The notes: generated from the letters alone by a model not told the origin. Numbered from the stretch's first letter, positions 17,447-26,822 are shown. The stretch is DNA of 64,000 nucleotides from Algoriphagus ratkowskyi (GCF_002150505.1 NZ_MSSV01000003.1:342376-406375), one strand, 5' to 3'. A program made the numbers and translations.

Positions 17447-18730
17447 TTATTCAAAAACTCGTTTGTAAAACCAACTATTATCATTTAGTGATAACCCTAA
17501 AGTGAAGTTCACATAATTCTCTCGGATGAGGCCATTATCAGTGGTTCCTCGCTGTCCGACTTTCAAAGCGAAGTTCACTAATGAGAGTTGGTTTACAGGA
17601 AGTGAAGCTCCAAAGTTAATGCCAAGATCATTGATATTAGTAGAGTTCAAGTAATATGGTGTCTGCTGGTATTCCAAACCAATGCGATAAGTAGCTCTCT
17701 TAAGACCATTGTCTATATCTAGATAATCAGGCACAATCTGGAATCCCAATCCTACTTTAATTGCTTCCTTCAATTGTAATGGGTCATCTAACAAAGATCT
17801 ATACTTTTTGAAATCTTGGTATTGGCCTTCCAAACCAATCACAAACTTATTGTTCTTCTCGTAGGTAACCCCGAATCCAAGGCGATCAGGGATATATATG
17901 CTGCCTGGTTCATCATTTGCGATCAAGTCACCATCTGTATCTGGACTGCTAGCTAAGCCGAATGATGCCAGCTTGGCAAAAGCTTTTCCATTAACATCCC
18001 CTAAGTGTTGATAAATGGCGCCTAAGTGTAATTTACTTTTGGCGTTCAATGGTAGGAAGTAATAAGCACCTGCTTTGATGCCTACATCACTAACTGTTAA
18101 TCTTTCATAATATTCGGTAGTGGTACCGACTTGAGCACCTTCATCGTCAATTAGTGCCAAGCGATCCGTGCGAATTGTTGATCCAAATAAGTATGATCCT
18201 GTTACTCCTAAGCTAAAATTCTTTGCTATCACCATCCCATAAGAAAGATAAGCTTCCGAAATACCTCCATCACCTTCAATAGAATTCAAGGCGTTTACAT
18301 TAGCATTATCTACTTGGCTTTGTATAAGCAGTCGATAATTCACACTCGTGATTTGATTCAAACCTAATCCGAGCGTCGCTTTGTTTACTTTCACTGGAAG
18401 TGAAAACGCGACATAAGACAAGCCTCCACCATCGACATCCGATGTCTGTGTGCCATTATTTGCAGCTATCTTCTTGTAATTAAGTGCAGCCTCAAAATTA
18501 AAAATTGAGTTTTTAGTACTCAGAGCGGGATTGACCACGTTAGGATTCCAAGCGGAGCCAAAACTGATCCCAAGTCCTCCCATAGCTTGATTACTGGTAA
18601 GACCGGAATAATTAAATTCTCCGATACCTAATGCACTATAGGTGGATGCACTGGACTGTGCCTGAGCTTCCGTAAATAAGAAAAGGGTGCATAGTACACC
18701 CAGCAATTGCAATTTGATTTTACTCAACAT
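17447..18730 (-). CDS. Outer-membrane beta-barrel protein (unnamed family)
   Basis: A 427-residue protein with a signal peptide (cleavage after TEAQAQ) and alternating hydrophobic/polar strands throughout, ending in an aromatic-rich strand (SLNDNSWFYKRVFE) typical of outer-membrane barrels. The N-terminal SSASTYSALGIGEFNYSG and GGLGISFGSAWNPNVVNPA resemble the PorV/FadL-like barrels found next to coaX in Bacteroidota. Its start overlaps coaX by 11 bp, so translation may be coupled. Substrate or partner unknown. Confidence 0.82.
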   Translation of the reverse strand: MLSKIKLQLLGVLCTLFLFTEAQAQSSASTYSALGIGEFNYSGLTSNQAMGGLGISFGSAWNPNVVNPALSTKNSIFNFEAALNYKKIAANNGTQTSDVDGGGLSYVAFSLPVKVNKATLGLGLNQITSVNYRLLIQSQVDNANVNALNSIEGDGGISEAYLSYGMVIAKNFSLGVTGSYLFGSTIRTDRLALIDDEGAQVGTTTEYYERLTVSDVGIKAGAYYFLPLNAKSKLHLGAIYQHLGDVNGKAFAKLASFGLASSPDTDGDLIANDEPGSIYIPDRLGFGVTYEKNNKFVIGLEGQYQDFKKYRSLLDDPLQLKEAIKVGLGFQIVPDYLDIDNGLKRATYRIGLEYQQTPYYLNSTNINDLGINFGASLPVNQLSLVNFALKVGQRGTTDNGLIRENYVNFTLGLSLNDNSWFYKRVFE

Positions 18731-19436
18731 TGTGATTTAGAATAGAATTCAATCCGTATAGGACCAAATTTGGGACTACAAATATGAGGTCTTTTGCCAT
18801 TGAATCAAAAGATTGGGCATCTCCGCCAGTAACAAAGACCTCGATTTCTGGAAATTTTTTAATGTATTCTTCGATTTGCCCTCGCAATTCGAACTCAATT
18901 CCACGCCAAATACCGATTTGCATACAAGTGATTGTATTATCGCCAATCAGTTCGGCGGGCTTTACTTTTAAATCTACTAAGGGCAATCTTGCGGTAAGAT
19001 CATGCATTGCTTTAGCACGCATATTTAATCCAGGACTGATTGCTCCTCCTAAATAAGAATTATTACCATCGATCAAGTCAAAAGTAATACAAGTTCCCAA
19101 GTCTATTGCGAGAATTGGTCCGCCACCTCGCATAGACCAAGCTCCAATCGCACCCGCTATGCGGTCCAAACCTAAGCTAGCGGGTGTACCGTAAGCATTG
19201 TGAATAGGTAATGATGTCACATGACTGAGGTAAGTAAAGTTAAAGGTTAAGATAGCCTGCAGCTCATCTTGACTCCACCTTACCGAACTCACCAAACATT
19301 GGTCAAAAGCTATTGATTTCCAATAAGCTAATGCAGACTCAATCTCATTGAATGCTTCTTCCTGAAGCAGTTTTTCTCTTTCAAAGAGTGCACACTTAAT
19401 TCTAGTATTACCAATATCTATGATCAGATTTGTCAT
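18720..19436 (-). CDS. coaX: Type III pantothenate kinase
   Basis: Phosphorylates pantothenate, the first step of coenzyme A synthesis. The ASKHA-fold phosphate-1 motif DIGNTRIKCALFE (Asp7), the phosphate-2 motif AIDLGTCITFDLID and the GGAISPGL adenosine-region motif are present, as is LGLDRIAGAIGA. Length 238 aa is normal. It opens the conserved coaX - OMP - TPR cluster and overlaps the next gene by 11 bp. It is divergent from anmK, with about 100 bp between them. Confidence 0.95.
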   Translation of the reverse strand: MTNLIIDIGNTRIKCALFEREKLLQEEAFNEIESALAYWKSIAFDQCLVSSVRWSQDELQAILTFNFTYLSHVTSLPIHNAYGTPASLGLDRIAGAIGAWSMRGGGPILAIDLGTCITFDLIDGNNSYLGGAISPGLNMRAKAMHDLTARLPLVDLKVKPAELIGDNTITCMQIGIWRGIEFELRGQIEEYIKKFPEIEVFVTGGDAQSFDSMAKDLIFVVPNLVLYGLNSILNHNVE

Positions 19437-19488
19437 TCAGATGATTTAATATCCTGCAAAATAGCCATTCAAAAAAAGCTGCACCTTT

Positions 19489-19510
19489 TATCTTTGTTAA
19501 ATTATCTTTG
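19489..19510 (+). promoter_or_regulatory. Two TATCTTTG boxes upstream of anmK
   Basis: Two exact TAnnTTTG matches (19489-19496 and 19503-19510), 14 bp apart as a direct repeat, precede the anmK ATG by 30-45 bp. Either could be the -7 element. Confidence 0.35.
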
Positions 19511-19540
19511 GCTTGCTAAACACTTAACAAACTTTAACCC

Positions 19541-20614
19541 ATGAACTCTACTCACTTTACCATGATCGGATTGATGTCCGGTACTTCTGGAGATGGATTA
19601 GATATAGCCTATTGCAGCTATGAGACTAATCCTCAGTGGTCCTACAAGATTATAGATGCGATTACAATCCCCTTTCCCTTAGAGTTAGGTCAAAAGCTTA
19701 TGAATTCACATAAACTTTCGGCCTTAGAATTAGCACTATTGGATGTGAATTTTGGGAAGTGGATGGGAGAGAAAGTAAAGGAATACTGCATAGATAAGCA
19801 AATCGAACCAACTGCTATCTGTTCACACGGACATACGGTATTTCATCAACCTTCTAAAGGACTTAGCCTTCAGATTGGCAATGGATGGGCACTGCATCAA
19901 GCATCAGGTTTCCGAGTAATTAACGATTTCCGCATGAACGATGTACAGCTGGGAGGACAAGGTGCACCTTTAGTTCCCATAGGGGATCAATTACTTTTCC
20001 CTACAATTGATTTCTGCATCAACCTCGGTGGTATAGCAAATATTAGTATGGAGTCAGCAGGTAATCGTATCGCCTTTGATACTTGCCCCTTCAACTTATT
20101 GCTGAATACTCAGGCTAGTGCCCTAGGCGCCGATTTCGACAACAATGGAGCTTGGGCAAAAGTAGGAACACTCAATACATCCCTTTTTGAAGCATTGAAT
20201 GCTCTTCCTTATTATTTAAAATCAGCTGCTAAATCACTAGGCAGAGAGGATTTGGAAAATGACTTCATACCCTTGATAAGTTCTAGTGGCCTATCGGAAA
20301 AAGACATCTTGAGAACTCTTGTAGAGCATTATGCATTTCAGATCGCCAAAATCATAAAGCTTCAAAGTAGAATAGACAAGCCTTCTGTGTTAATAACGGG
20401 AGGTGGAGCATACAATTCTTTTTTTATAGAGCGATTGAATAGCCATCTTGAAGGTAAGTGGAGTCATGCGGCAGCTACTTCTGAATTGATAGAATTCAAG
20501 GAAGCATTAGTATTTGGATTTTTGGGCGTATTACGTCTCAGAAATGAAAACAACGCGTTATCTTCCGTAACTGGAGCTAGTTCAGACTCTTCCGGAGGCG
20601 TTATATTTGGATAG
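19541..20614 (+). CDS. anmK: Anhydro-N-acetylmuramic acid kinase
   Basis: Converts 1,6-anhydro-MurNAc from cell-wall turnover to MurNAc 6-phosphate. The sugar-kinase start GLMSGTSGDGLDIAYCS is diagnostic; further support comes from CSHGHTVFHQP, INLGGIANIS, FDTCPFN and the ATP-site VLITGGGAYNSFF. Length 357 aa is normal. It stands between coaX (divergent) and the amino-acid dehydrogenase, 71 bp downstream. The etherase MurQ, the usual next step, is not in the window. Confidence 0.94.
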   Translation: MNSTHFTMIGLMSGTSGDGLDIAYCSYETNPQWSYKIIDAITIPFPLELGQKLMNSHKLSALELALLDVNFGKWMGEKVKEYCIDKQIEPTAICSHGHTVFHQPSKGLSLQIGNGWALHQASGFRVINDFRMNDVQLGGQGAPLVPIGDQLLFPTIDFCINLGGIANISMESAGNRIAFDTCPFNLLLNTQASALGADFDNNGAWAKVGTLNTSLFEALNALPYYLKSAAKSLGREDLENDFIPLISSSGLSEKDILRTLVEHYAFQIAKIIKLQSRIDKPSVLITGGGAYNSFFIERLNSHLEGKWSHAAATSELIEFKEALVFGFLGVLRLRNENNALSSVTGASSDSSGGVIFG

Positions 20615-20655
20615 CCGTCCATCAGACTTCCTGTAGCAAAAGAGGTTTATTTTTC

Positions 20656-20663
20656 TATTTTTG
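20656..20663 (+). promoter_or_regulatory. Candidate -7 box TATTTTTG of the amino-acid dehydrogenase gene
   Basis: An exact TAnnTTTG match 22 bp before the ATG at 20686. No -33 TTTG at the expected distance. Confidence 0.3.
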
Positions 20664-20685
20664 CCAAGATATAAACCCAAAATGC

Positions 20686-21912
20686 ATGCAGGAATTACTT
20701 AAAAGATTTGAGAATAAAAAGCCCGAAATCACCTTTGAATGGAGCGACAACGAATCTGAAGCAGAAGGCTGGGTAGTGATTAATTCCCTACGTGGCGGGG
20801 CTGCTGGCGGTGGAACTCGAATGAGAAAAGGGCTAGACAAGCGGGAAGTAGAGTCTCTAGCCAAAACGATGGAAGTAAAGTTCACTGTCTCCGGCCCTTC
20901 GATAGGCGGTGCCAAATCCGGGATCAACTTTGATCCAAATGATCCTCGTAAGGATGAAGTACTACGTCGATGGTACAAAGCGGTGATGCCATTGTTGAAA
21001 AGCTACTACGGCACTGGAGGTGATCTTAACGTGGATGAAATCCATGAAGTGATTCCAATCACCGAATCTTATGGCCTATGGCATCCACAGGAAGGAGTGG
21101 TAAATGGGCATTTTCATGCTACAGAACCGGAAAAAATCAGAAAAATCGGCCAACTTAGACAGGGCGTTTCCAAGGTTTTGGAAGACCCTCTTTACACTCC
21201 AAACGGAAATAAAAAGTATACGGTAGCCGATATGATTACTGGATTTGGTGTGGCAGAAGCTGTTAGACATTATTACAAAATCTGGGGAGGAAATATAAAA
21301 GGTAAACGTGCAGTTATCCAAGGTTGGGGCAATGTAGGAGCTGCTGCAGCTTGTTTTCTAGCTGTCGAAGGCGTGAAAATAGTTGGAATTATCGATAGAG
21401 ACGGCGGCGTGATCAATGAGGAAGGTTACTCATTAGACGAAGTTCGAGAGCTTTTCCTTTTTAGAAAAGGAAATAAACTCGTCGCCGACAATCAACTTTC
21501 TTTTGACGAGATAAATGAAAAAATATGGGATCTGGAAAGTGAAATTTTCATTCCTGCCGCTGCCTCTAGGCTTATTATGAAAGATCAAGCGGAACGAATG
21601 GTCAAGTCAGGATTGGAAGTAATTTCATGCGGTGCGAATGTCCCTTTTGCCGATCCTGAGATTTTCTTTGGTCCAATCGGCGTTTGGACTGATCGGCAGG
21701 TATCTGTAATTCCTGATTTTATTGCAAATTGTGGTATGGCTCGGGTTTTTGCTTATTTGATGAGCGACAATGCCGAAGTCACTGATATGGCAATATTCTC
21801 AGATGTAAGCAGTACAATTGAAAAGGCTCTGAAAAATGTCAATTCTAAGAACCCTTCTAAAATAAACCTAGCTGAAACTTCCTTTAATATAGCCCTAGCA
21901 CAACTCGTGTAA
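20686..21912 (+). CDS. Glu/Leu/Phe/Val dehydrogenase family protein
   Basis: NAD(P)-dependent oxidative deaminase of amino acids. The substrate-side lysine 65 (EVKFTVSGPSIGG), catalytic Lys77 in GGAKSGI and Asp113 in GGDLNVDE are in place, and the Rossmann motif is AVIQGWGNVGAAAA at about 205. Length 408 aa fits the family. The specificity (Glu, Leu/Val or Phe) cannot be read with confidence; the segment after the catalytic lysine differs from classic GDH. A possible out-of-frame ATG precedes the chosen start by 4 bp. A hairpin follows the stop. Confidence 0.9.
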   Translation: MQELLKRFENKKPEITFEWSDNESEAEGWVVINSLRGGAAGGGTRMRKGLDKREVESLAKTMEVKFTVSGPSIGGAKSGINFDPNDPRKDEVLRRWYKAVMPLLKSYYGTGGDLNVDEIHEVIPITESYGLWHPQEGVVNGHFHATEPEKIRKIGQLRQGVSKVLEDPLYTPNGNKKYTVADMITGFGVAEAVRHYYKIWGGNIKGKRAVIQGWGNVGAAAACFLAVEGVKIVGIIDRDGGVINEEGYSLDEVRELFLFRKGNKLVADNQLSFDEINEKIWDLESEIFIPAAASRLIMKDQAERMVKSGLEVISCGANVPFADPEIFFGPIGVWTDRQVSVIPDFIANCGMARVFAYLMSDNAEVTDMAIFSDVSSTIEKALKNVNSKNPSKINLAETSFNIALAQLV

Positions 21913-21932
21913 AACTATACTTTGCCTTTGAA

Positions 21933-21965
21933 CTGATGGAGTTAATTTTTGATTAATTCCATCAG
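21933..21965 (+). terminator. Hairpin after the amino-acid dehydrogenase gene
   Basis: A 14-bp AT-rich stem (CTGATGGAGTTAAT with its near-complement, one G-U pair) with the loop TTTTG, 20 bp after the stop. The 3' tail is only mildly T-rich, so termination efficiency is uncertain. Confidence 0.5.
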
Positions 21966-22093
21966 ATTGGTAAATTTTGATTGAACTGTATCCGGCAAAA
22001 TCTGTAGTTTAGCAGAAGCCAAATTCGAATAGAAACACATATTTATTTGCTTAAATTAACCGAAAAGAACATCCAGCATACCCTATAAGCCTA

Positions 22094-23620
22094 ATGAAGA
22101 ATTTTATCTTTAGTTTCTCCATACTTTTCGGAATATTATTTTTTGGTGCAATAGAAACACAATCTGTTGTGGCACAAACTACCGATACTCAGCAAGTTTA
22201 TCTTGCTCAAGCGGATCATTCTTCCGCTGATCAAGCAGCTTCTCACACCGTGATTTCTGCCGAGGCAGGAGAAGAAGCCCACCATATTGCTCCACTTTGG
22301 TTGGTCATTCCATTTGCTGCTTTATTACTTATGATAGCCACTGGACCCTTGTTTTATGAGCATTTTTGGCACAAAAATTATCCTAAAATTGCTGTAGGCC
22401 TCGCGCTTCTGGTAGTATTCTATTATTTATTTATTCTAGATAATGTGCATGCACCTGTCCACGCAATGGCAGAGTACATTCAGTTCATAGCACTCCTAGC
22501 CGCACTTTATATAGCTTCTGGCGGTATCTTGATAGAGATAGACAAAAAAGCCACACCAATGGCAAACGTCACTCTTCTAATCATTGGAGCTTTGATCTCA
22601 AACTTGATTGGCACCACAGGAGCTTCCATGCTTTTGATCCGACCTTTTATAAGACTTAATAAGGGAAATGTTCAAGCCTATCATATCATATTCTTCATCT
22701 TCATGGTGAGTAATGTTGGTGGATCTTTGACCCCAATAGGTGATCCACCTCTATTCCTAGGTTTCCTTAAAGGAATTCCTTTCTTCTGGACATTAGAGCA
22801 TAACTGGCCAGCTTGGATGTTTGCACTTTCCGCATTAGCCATTGCATTCTATTTCATAGATAAGAAGTTAGGAAGAGCAAATGATGATTCTGAACTAGAA
22901 GAGACTGTTTACACGAACAAGTTTTCCATGATCGGGATAAAAAACTTTGGTTGGTTGTTTATTATAATTTGCTCTGTATTCCTTGATCCAAACGTAATTG
23001 AAGGCGTCCCTGCCATAGTTTATGATGGCCAAAAGTTCTCATATATCAGGGAAATTATCATGTTGTCTGTAGCATATCTGTCTTACCGGTTTGCAGACAC
23101 ACGAGCTATTAAAGGAAATGAATTCAATTTCGAGCCTATCCGGGAAGTGGCGTTTATCTTCGTAGGAATATTTGGCACAATGATGCCGGCCTTAGAGCTA
23201 GTGGGTACTTTCGCCAAATCACCAGAAGGTGCTGCTATGATTACGCACAACACGCTCTATTGGGGAACTGGAATACTCTCCGGATTCTTAGATAACGCAC
23301 CTACCTACCTCAACTTCCTGGCAGCAGCTATGGCTTCCAAGGGCGCATCCATTGGTAACATTGAAGAAGTTCGCCAGTTTGCTGCAGATGGATACCATGA
23401 TTCTGCATTTGAATTGATGGCTATTGCTATTGCCTCAGTATTCTTCGGAGCGATGACCTACATAGGAAACGGACCTAACTTCATGGTAAAATCCATTGCA
23501 GAACAAAATGGCGTTAAGATGCCTTCTTTCTTTGGCTACATCATAAGATTCTCCTTACCTATTTTATTGCCGCTCTTATTCCTAGTCTGGTTGTTGTTCT
23601 TTGCATTTGTAGAAGTTTAA
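22094..23620 (+). CDS. nhaD: NhaD-type Na+/H+ antiporter
   Basis: A 508-residue inner-membrane antiporter of the ArsB/NhaD ion-transporter superfamily. The N-terminal signal-like segment and a His-rich linker (HHIAPLWLVIPF) are followed by about 12-13 membrane segments with the family motifs LIGTTGASMLLIRPFI, SNVGGSLTPIGDPPLFLGF and SGFLDNAPTYLNF, carrying likely ion-site Asp and Thr residues. Predicted role: sodium extrusion and pH homeostasis, consistent with a marine or saline lifestyle. Its last codons lie inside a palindrome shared with tag. Confidence 0.9.
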   Translation: MKNFIFSFSILFGILFFGAIETQSVVAQTTDTQQVYLAQADHSSADQAASHTVISAEAGEEAHHIAPLWLVIPFAALLLMIATGPLFYEHFWHKNYPKIAVGLALLVVFYYLFILDNVHAPVHAMAEYIQFIALLAALYIASGGILIEIDKKATPMANVTLLIIGALISNLIGTTGASMLLIRPFIRLNKGNVQAYHIIFFIFMVSNVGGSLTPIGDPPLFLGFLKGIPFFWTLEHNWPAWMFALSALAIAFYFIDKKLGRANDDSELEETVYTNKFSMIGIKNFGWLFIIICSVFLDPNVIEGVPAIVYDGQKFSYIREIIMLSVAYLSYRFADTRAIKGNEFNFEPIREVAFIFVGIFGTMMPALELVGTFAKSPEGAAMITHNTLYWGTGILSGFLDNAPTYLNFLAAAMASKGASIGNIEEVRQFAADGYHDSAFELMAIAIASVFFGAMTYIGNGPNFMVKSIAEQNGVKMPSFFGYIIRFSLPILLPLLFLVWLLFFAFVEV

Positions 23621-23632
23621 ACTTCTACAAAT
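23605..23632. terminator. 28-bp perfect palindrome spanning both 3' ends of nhaD and tag
   Basis: Arms ATTTGTAGAAGTTT and its reverse complement meet without a loop at TTTAAA. Each arm encodes Phe-Val-Glu-Val-stop, so both proteins end in FVEV and the two stop codons overlap. The transcript of either strand could fold here, so it may be a bidirectional terminator even though it has no separate U-tract. Confidence 0.6.
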
Positions 23633-24204
23633 CGGAAACACGATTCTAAATGATCATTATATAGCCCAGTCGCCTGCATGTGCGCATAGACTGTTGTACT
23701 ACCTAGAAATTTGAATCCACGCTTCTTAAGGTCTTTCGCTAGCAAATCAGATTCTTTAGTCGTGGCTTGAGCTTCACTCATGGACGTCAAGCGATTTTGA
23801 ATGGGTTTCCCTCCCACAAAACTCCAGATGTATTTGGAAAAAGATCCAAATTCTTCTTGGACCATCATAAAGCATTTAGCGTTATTAATGGCGGCTCGGA
23901 TTTTCAGGACGTTTCTGACAATGCCCGGATCTTGCAATAGTTCCTGTACGTAGCTTTCAGGAAACGTTGCAACTACTTTGTAATCGAAGTCTGCAAAAGC
24001 TTTGCGATAGCCTGCTCTCTTCTTTAATATTGTAGCCCAACTCAATCCCGCCTGAGCAGATTCTAAAATCATAAATTCGAAGTGAACTCGATCATCCCAA
24101 ACTGGAACACCCCACTCAGTATCATGGTAGGTGACATACTCTTCGAAACCCAAACACCAAGGGCAACGGTTTTTTTGATCAGAAACTTGAAAAGTGTTTT
24201 TCAT
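23617..24204 (-). CDS. tag: DNA-3-methyladenine glycosylase I
   Basis: Base-excision enzyme removing 3-methyladenine from alkylated DNA. The N-terminal RCPWC, the YHDTEWGVPVWDD signature, EFMILESAQAGLSWATIL and the C-terminal zinc-snap NDHLESC are present; likely zinc ligands are Cys14, His27, His185 and Cys189. Length 195 aa is normal. It converges on nhaD with overlapping stops inside the palindrome at 23605-23632, so its tail FRFVEV duplicates the nhaD tail. Confidence 0.95.
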   Translation of the reverse strand: MKNTFQVSDQKNRCPWCLGFEEYVTYHDTEWGVPVWDDRVHFEFMILESAQAGLSWATILKKRAGYRKAFADFDYKVVATFPESYVQELLQDPGIVRNVLKIRAAINNAKCFMMVQEEFGSFSKYIWSFVGGKPIQNRLTSMSEAQATTKESDLLAKDLKKRGFKFLGSTTVYAHMQATGLYNDHLESCFRFVEV

Positions 24205-24291
24205 ACCTGTGCATTTAAAGAATAAAATTAATCAAGAATTGGGATAAGGAGGTAGAGTGCCTTACTTTCTCGATTTAATTAGAATATAACT

Positions 24292-25446
24292 ATGCTTGCT
24301 ACTTCCACTCTTGAAATCAGCGCCAAGGCTTACCGACAAAATATACGCTATATACGTTCAGAAATAGGCCCAAAGCCTACAATATCTGCAGTGGTGAAAG
24401 GAAATGCATACGGACATGGCATTGCACAAATGGTAACAATAGCCGAAAAGGCAGGGATTCGACATTTCAGCACGTTTAGTTCAGATGAAGCCTGGGAAGT
24501 CTGGGAGAAATCAAAAAAAGGATCAGAAATCATGATCTTGGGTATGCTTCATCTCGAAGAGTTAGAAGAGCTTATTAGAAAGGGAATCAGTTTTTACGTT
24601 TTCGATTTTAACAGGCTTGAAAAAGCTATCTCAATCTCAAAGTCAATTGGTATTGCCGCTAAATTACATGTAGAAGTGGAAACTGGTTTTCATCGAACTG
24701 GATTTGATTGGATCCAACGAGAGAAGCTCGCAGAAATACTTTATTCGAATAAAGCGTTCATCTCTATGGAAGGACTTTGCACACATTATGCAGGCGCAGA
24801 ATCCGTGAGCAATTTTGTGAGAGTAAAAAATCAGATCGCTCGCTATCACGAATTCAAAGATTTTTTCGCTAGCGCAGGGTTAGGTTTCAAAACCTACCAT
24901 ACAGCTTGCTCTGCAGCTACACTTATTTTTCCGGAAACGATCATGGATATGGTGAGAATTGGAATCGCTGGCTATGGGTTTTGGCCTACTAAAGAAACGT
25001 TTTTCGCGAAGCTGAATTCACTTCCTAAGGGAAACAAAAACCCTCTCAAACGGCTGATTACTTGGAAAAGCACTGTAATGAGCCTTAAGGCGGTGAAAAC
25101 TGGAGAATTTGTTGGCTATGGAAATAGCTATATGGCCTTAGAAAATATTCGCCTGGCGATCGTGCCAGTAGGTTATGGGCATGGCTATAGTCGGCTCCTT
25201 AGTAATCAGGGGATGGTGCTGATAGGTGGACATTATTGCCAAGTTGTGGGTACTGTCACGATGAATGCCATCGCAGTGAATGTGACCAAAATAAAAGAGT
25301 TGAAAATAGGAGATGAGGTAATCCTTATTGGCAAGCAGGGAGGAAAGGAAATTACGGTATCATCTTTCTCCGAGTCGACACAACAAGTGAACTACGAAAT
25401 GCTAACCAGGTTGCCGAAGGACATTCCCAGGAATATCATTCCTTAA
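24292..25446 (+). CDS. alr: Alanine racemase
   Basis: PLP-dependent interconversion of L- and D-alanine for peptidoglycan. The lysine anchor is Lys36 in ISAVVKGNAYGHG; the C-terminal domain carries the catalytic-tyrosine segment GYGNSYMA and the VPVGYGHGYSR motif (normally GYADG), and VVGTVTMNAIAV (normally GxxxMDQ). The last two motifs are unusual, in that Asp and Gln are replaced, so a related PLP amino-acid racemase is possible. Length 384 aa is normal. Its stop overlaps the purU stop by 4 bp. Confidence 0.82.
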   Translation: MLATSTLEISAKAYRQNIRYIRSEIGPKPTISAVVKGNAYGHGIAQMVTIAEKAGIRHFSTFSSDEAWEVWEKSKKGSEIMILGMLHLEELEELIRKGISFYVFDFNRLEKAISISKSIGIAAKLHVEVETGFHRTGFDWIQREKLAEILYSNKAFISMEGLCTHYAGAESVSNFVRVKNQIARYHEFKDFFASAGLGFKTYHTACSAATLIFPETIMDMVRIGIAGYGFWPTKETFFAKLNSLPKGNKNPLKRLITWKSTVMSLKAVKTGEFVGYGNSYMALENIRLAIVPVGYGHGYSRLLSNQGMVLIGGHYCQVVGTVTMNAIAVNVTKIKELKIGDEVILIGKQGGKEITVSSFSESTQQVNYEMLTRLPKDIPRNIIP

Positions 25447-26297
25447 TAGAAAATTACTGTCTTGTTTTTGATCGCCATCACCTTGCGATCGATATGGTAT
25501 TTGATGGCTTTTGAAAGGGTTACTTTTTCCACGTCTTGACCGATCTGTACTAATTCAGTGACGGTATTGTGATGCCTCACTCGAGCTACTTCTTGCTCGA
25601 TGATCGGGCCAGCATCTAGTTCCTCTGTCACATAATGAGCAGTGGCACCGATGATTTTCACACCTCTTTCGTAGGCAGCATGATATGGTCTAGCTCCTAC
25701 AAATGCCGGTAAAAAAGAATGGTGGATATTGATAATTCGATTAGGAAAATGCGTTATAAACTCCTCCGATATAATCTGCATATATCTCGCTAACACGACA
25801 AAGTCAATTTTATTAGCCTTCATCAGAGCTAACTGATTAGCTTCAGCGGATGACCTTGTATCTCTAGTAATTGGGATGTAATGAAAAGTAATCCCAAAAG
25901 CTTCTACGATCTGTCTCAAATCCTCATGATTGGAAACAACCAAGGGAATATCGACATCAAGTTGCCCTGCATGATGCCTGCCTAAAATATCAAAGAGACA
26001 ATGGGAAAGTTTGCTGACGAAAATCGCCATTCTTGGCTTAGGGAAGTTGAAATGAAGCTTGAACTCCATCTCAAATCGCTCACCAACTTCTTCCTTAAAT
26101 CGAGAAGCAATCTCATCTTTCTTCAAAGAAAACGAATCTAATTCCCAAGCCGCTCTCATGAAAAACATACCCATTTCCTCATCCACGTGCTGATCCACTT
26201 CCAGAATATTTCCTTCATAAGAATAAAGAAATCTGGAAACTTCGGCGACGATTCCCTTTTGATCGGGACACTGAATGATGAGTATGGCTTTTTTCAT
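25443..26297 (-). CDS. purU: Formyltetrahydrofolate deformylase
   Basis: Hydrolyses 10-formyl-THF to formate and THF. The N-terminal ACT domain (about 1-80, beginning ILIIQCPDQKGIVAEVSRFL) is a regulatory domain characteristic of PurU; the formyltransferase-fold catalytic domain follows, with INIHHSFLPAF, GATAHYVTEELDAGPII and the Asn-His-Asp triad in these segments. Length 284 aa is normal. It balances one-carbon folates with glyA. It is convergent with alr and followed on its 5' side by the toxin-antitoxin pair. Confidence 0.94.
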   Translation of the reverse strand: MKKAILIIQCPDQKGIVAEVSRFLYSYEGNILEVDQHVDEEMGMFFMRAAWELDSFSLKKDEIASRFKEEVGERFEMEFKLHFNFPKPRMAIFVSKLSHCLFDILGRHHAGQLDVDIPLVVSNHEDLRQIVEAFGITFHYIPITRDTRSSAEANQLALMKANKIDFVVLARYMQIISEEFITHFPNRIINIHHSFLPAFVGARPYHAAYERGVKIIGATAHYVTEELDAGPIIEQEVARVRHHNTVTELVQIGQDVEKVTLSKAIKYHIDRKVMAIKNKTVIFY

Positions 26298-26408
26298 GTT
26301 TCAATGGTTTGCTTAGCTGTAAAAGATTAAATGCTGAATATTCCATGTGCTCCGATCTTTCCTAAAGCACTGAATTCCTTTCCTGTTCAGTGAATAACAA
26401 TTCCATGA

Positions 26409-26822
26409 TCATTTTTTGGCAAAATAATCGGCAATAGTTAAGATTTCCGTCTCATTCAGTTTTTCTAAAATCAATAAATCTTTGTCTCCTGTTATTAAAT
26501 GTGATGCTTTCCCGTCATTGGCCAATGCCAAAAGAAAATTATCTTTAGGATCACGACATATTTGAAAAGAGGATGTTACCAAAATAAATTCAGCTTGTGT
26601 TCTAATTTTTGAAATTAGGCTCTGAAGATCTGTTGTGGAAAAGTATTTTTTGAATTTAGGCCTTTGAGTTACTTCTAAAAATTCATCCAAAAGTTCTTGG
26701 CTAAAAAGCAAAGTGAGTTTGCCATCTTTAAACAGTTGATCAACTTTGGAAAAATCTTTGGTTAAAAGAAAACTCACCAAAATATTGATGTCTAAAATAA
26801 CTCTATGCTTTTCCCTTGGCAT
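26409..26822 (-). CDS. PIN-domain toxin, COG1569 type
   Basis: A 137-residue PIN ribonuclease-like protein. The acidic residues expected in the active site are Asp11 (VILDINILVS), Glu47 or nearby (LLDEFLEV), Asp91/Asp94 (CRDPKDNFLL) and Asp113 (ITGDKDLLIL). These PIN proteins usually cut RNA and are neutralised by a small antitoxin. Its start overlaps the upstream antitoxin gene by 20 bp, which is typical of co-translated pairs. Part of a short accessory stretch with a decayed gene next to it. Confidence 0.85.
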   Translation of the reverse strand: MPREKHRVILDINILVSFLLTKDFSKVDQLFKDGKLTLLFSQELLDEFLEVTQRPKFKKYFSTTDLQSLISKIRTQAEFILVTSSFQICRDPKDNFLLALANDGKASHLITGDKDLLILEKLNETEILTIADYFAKK

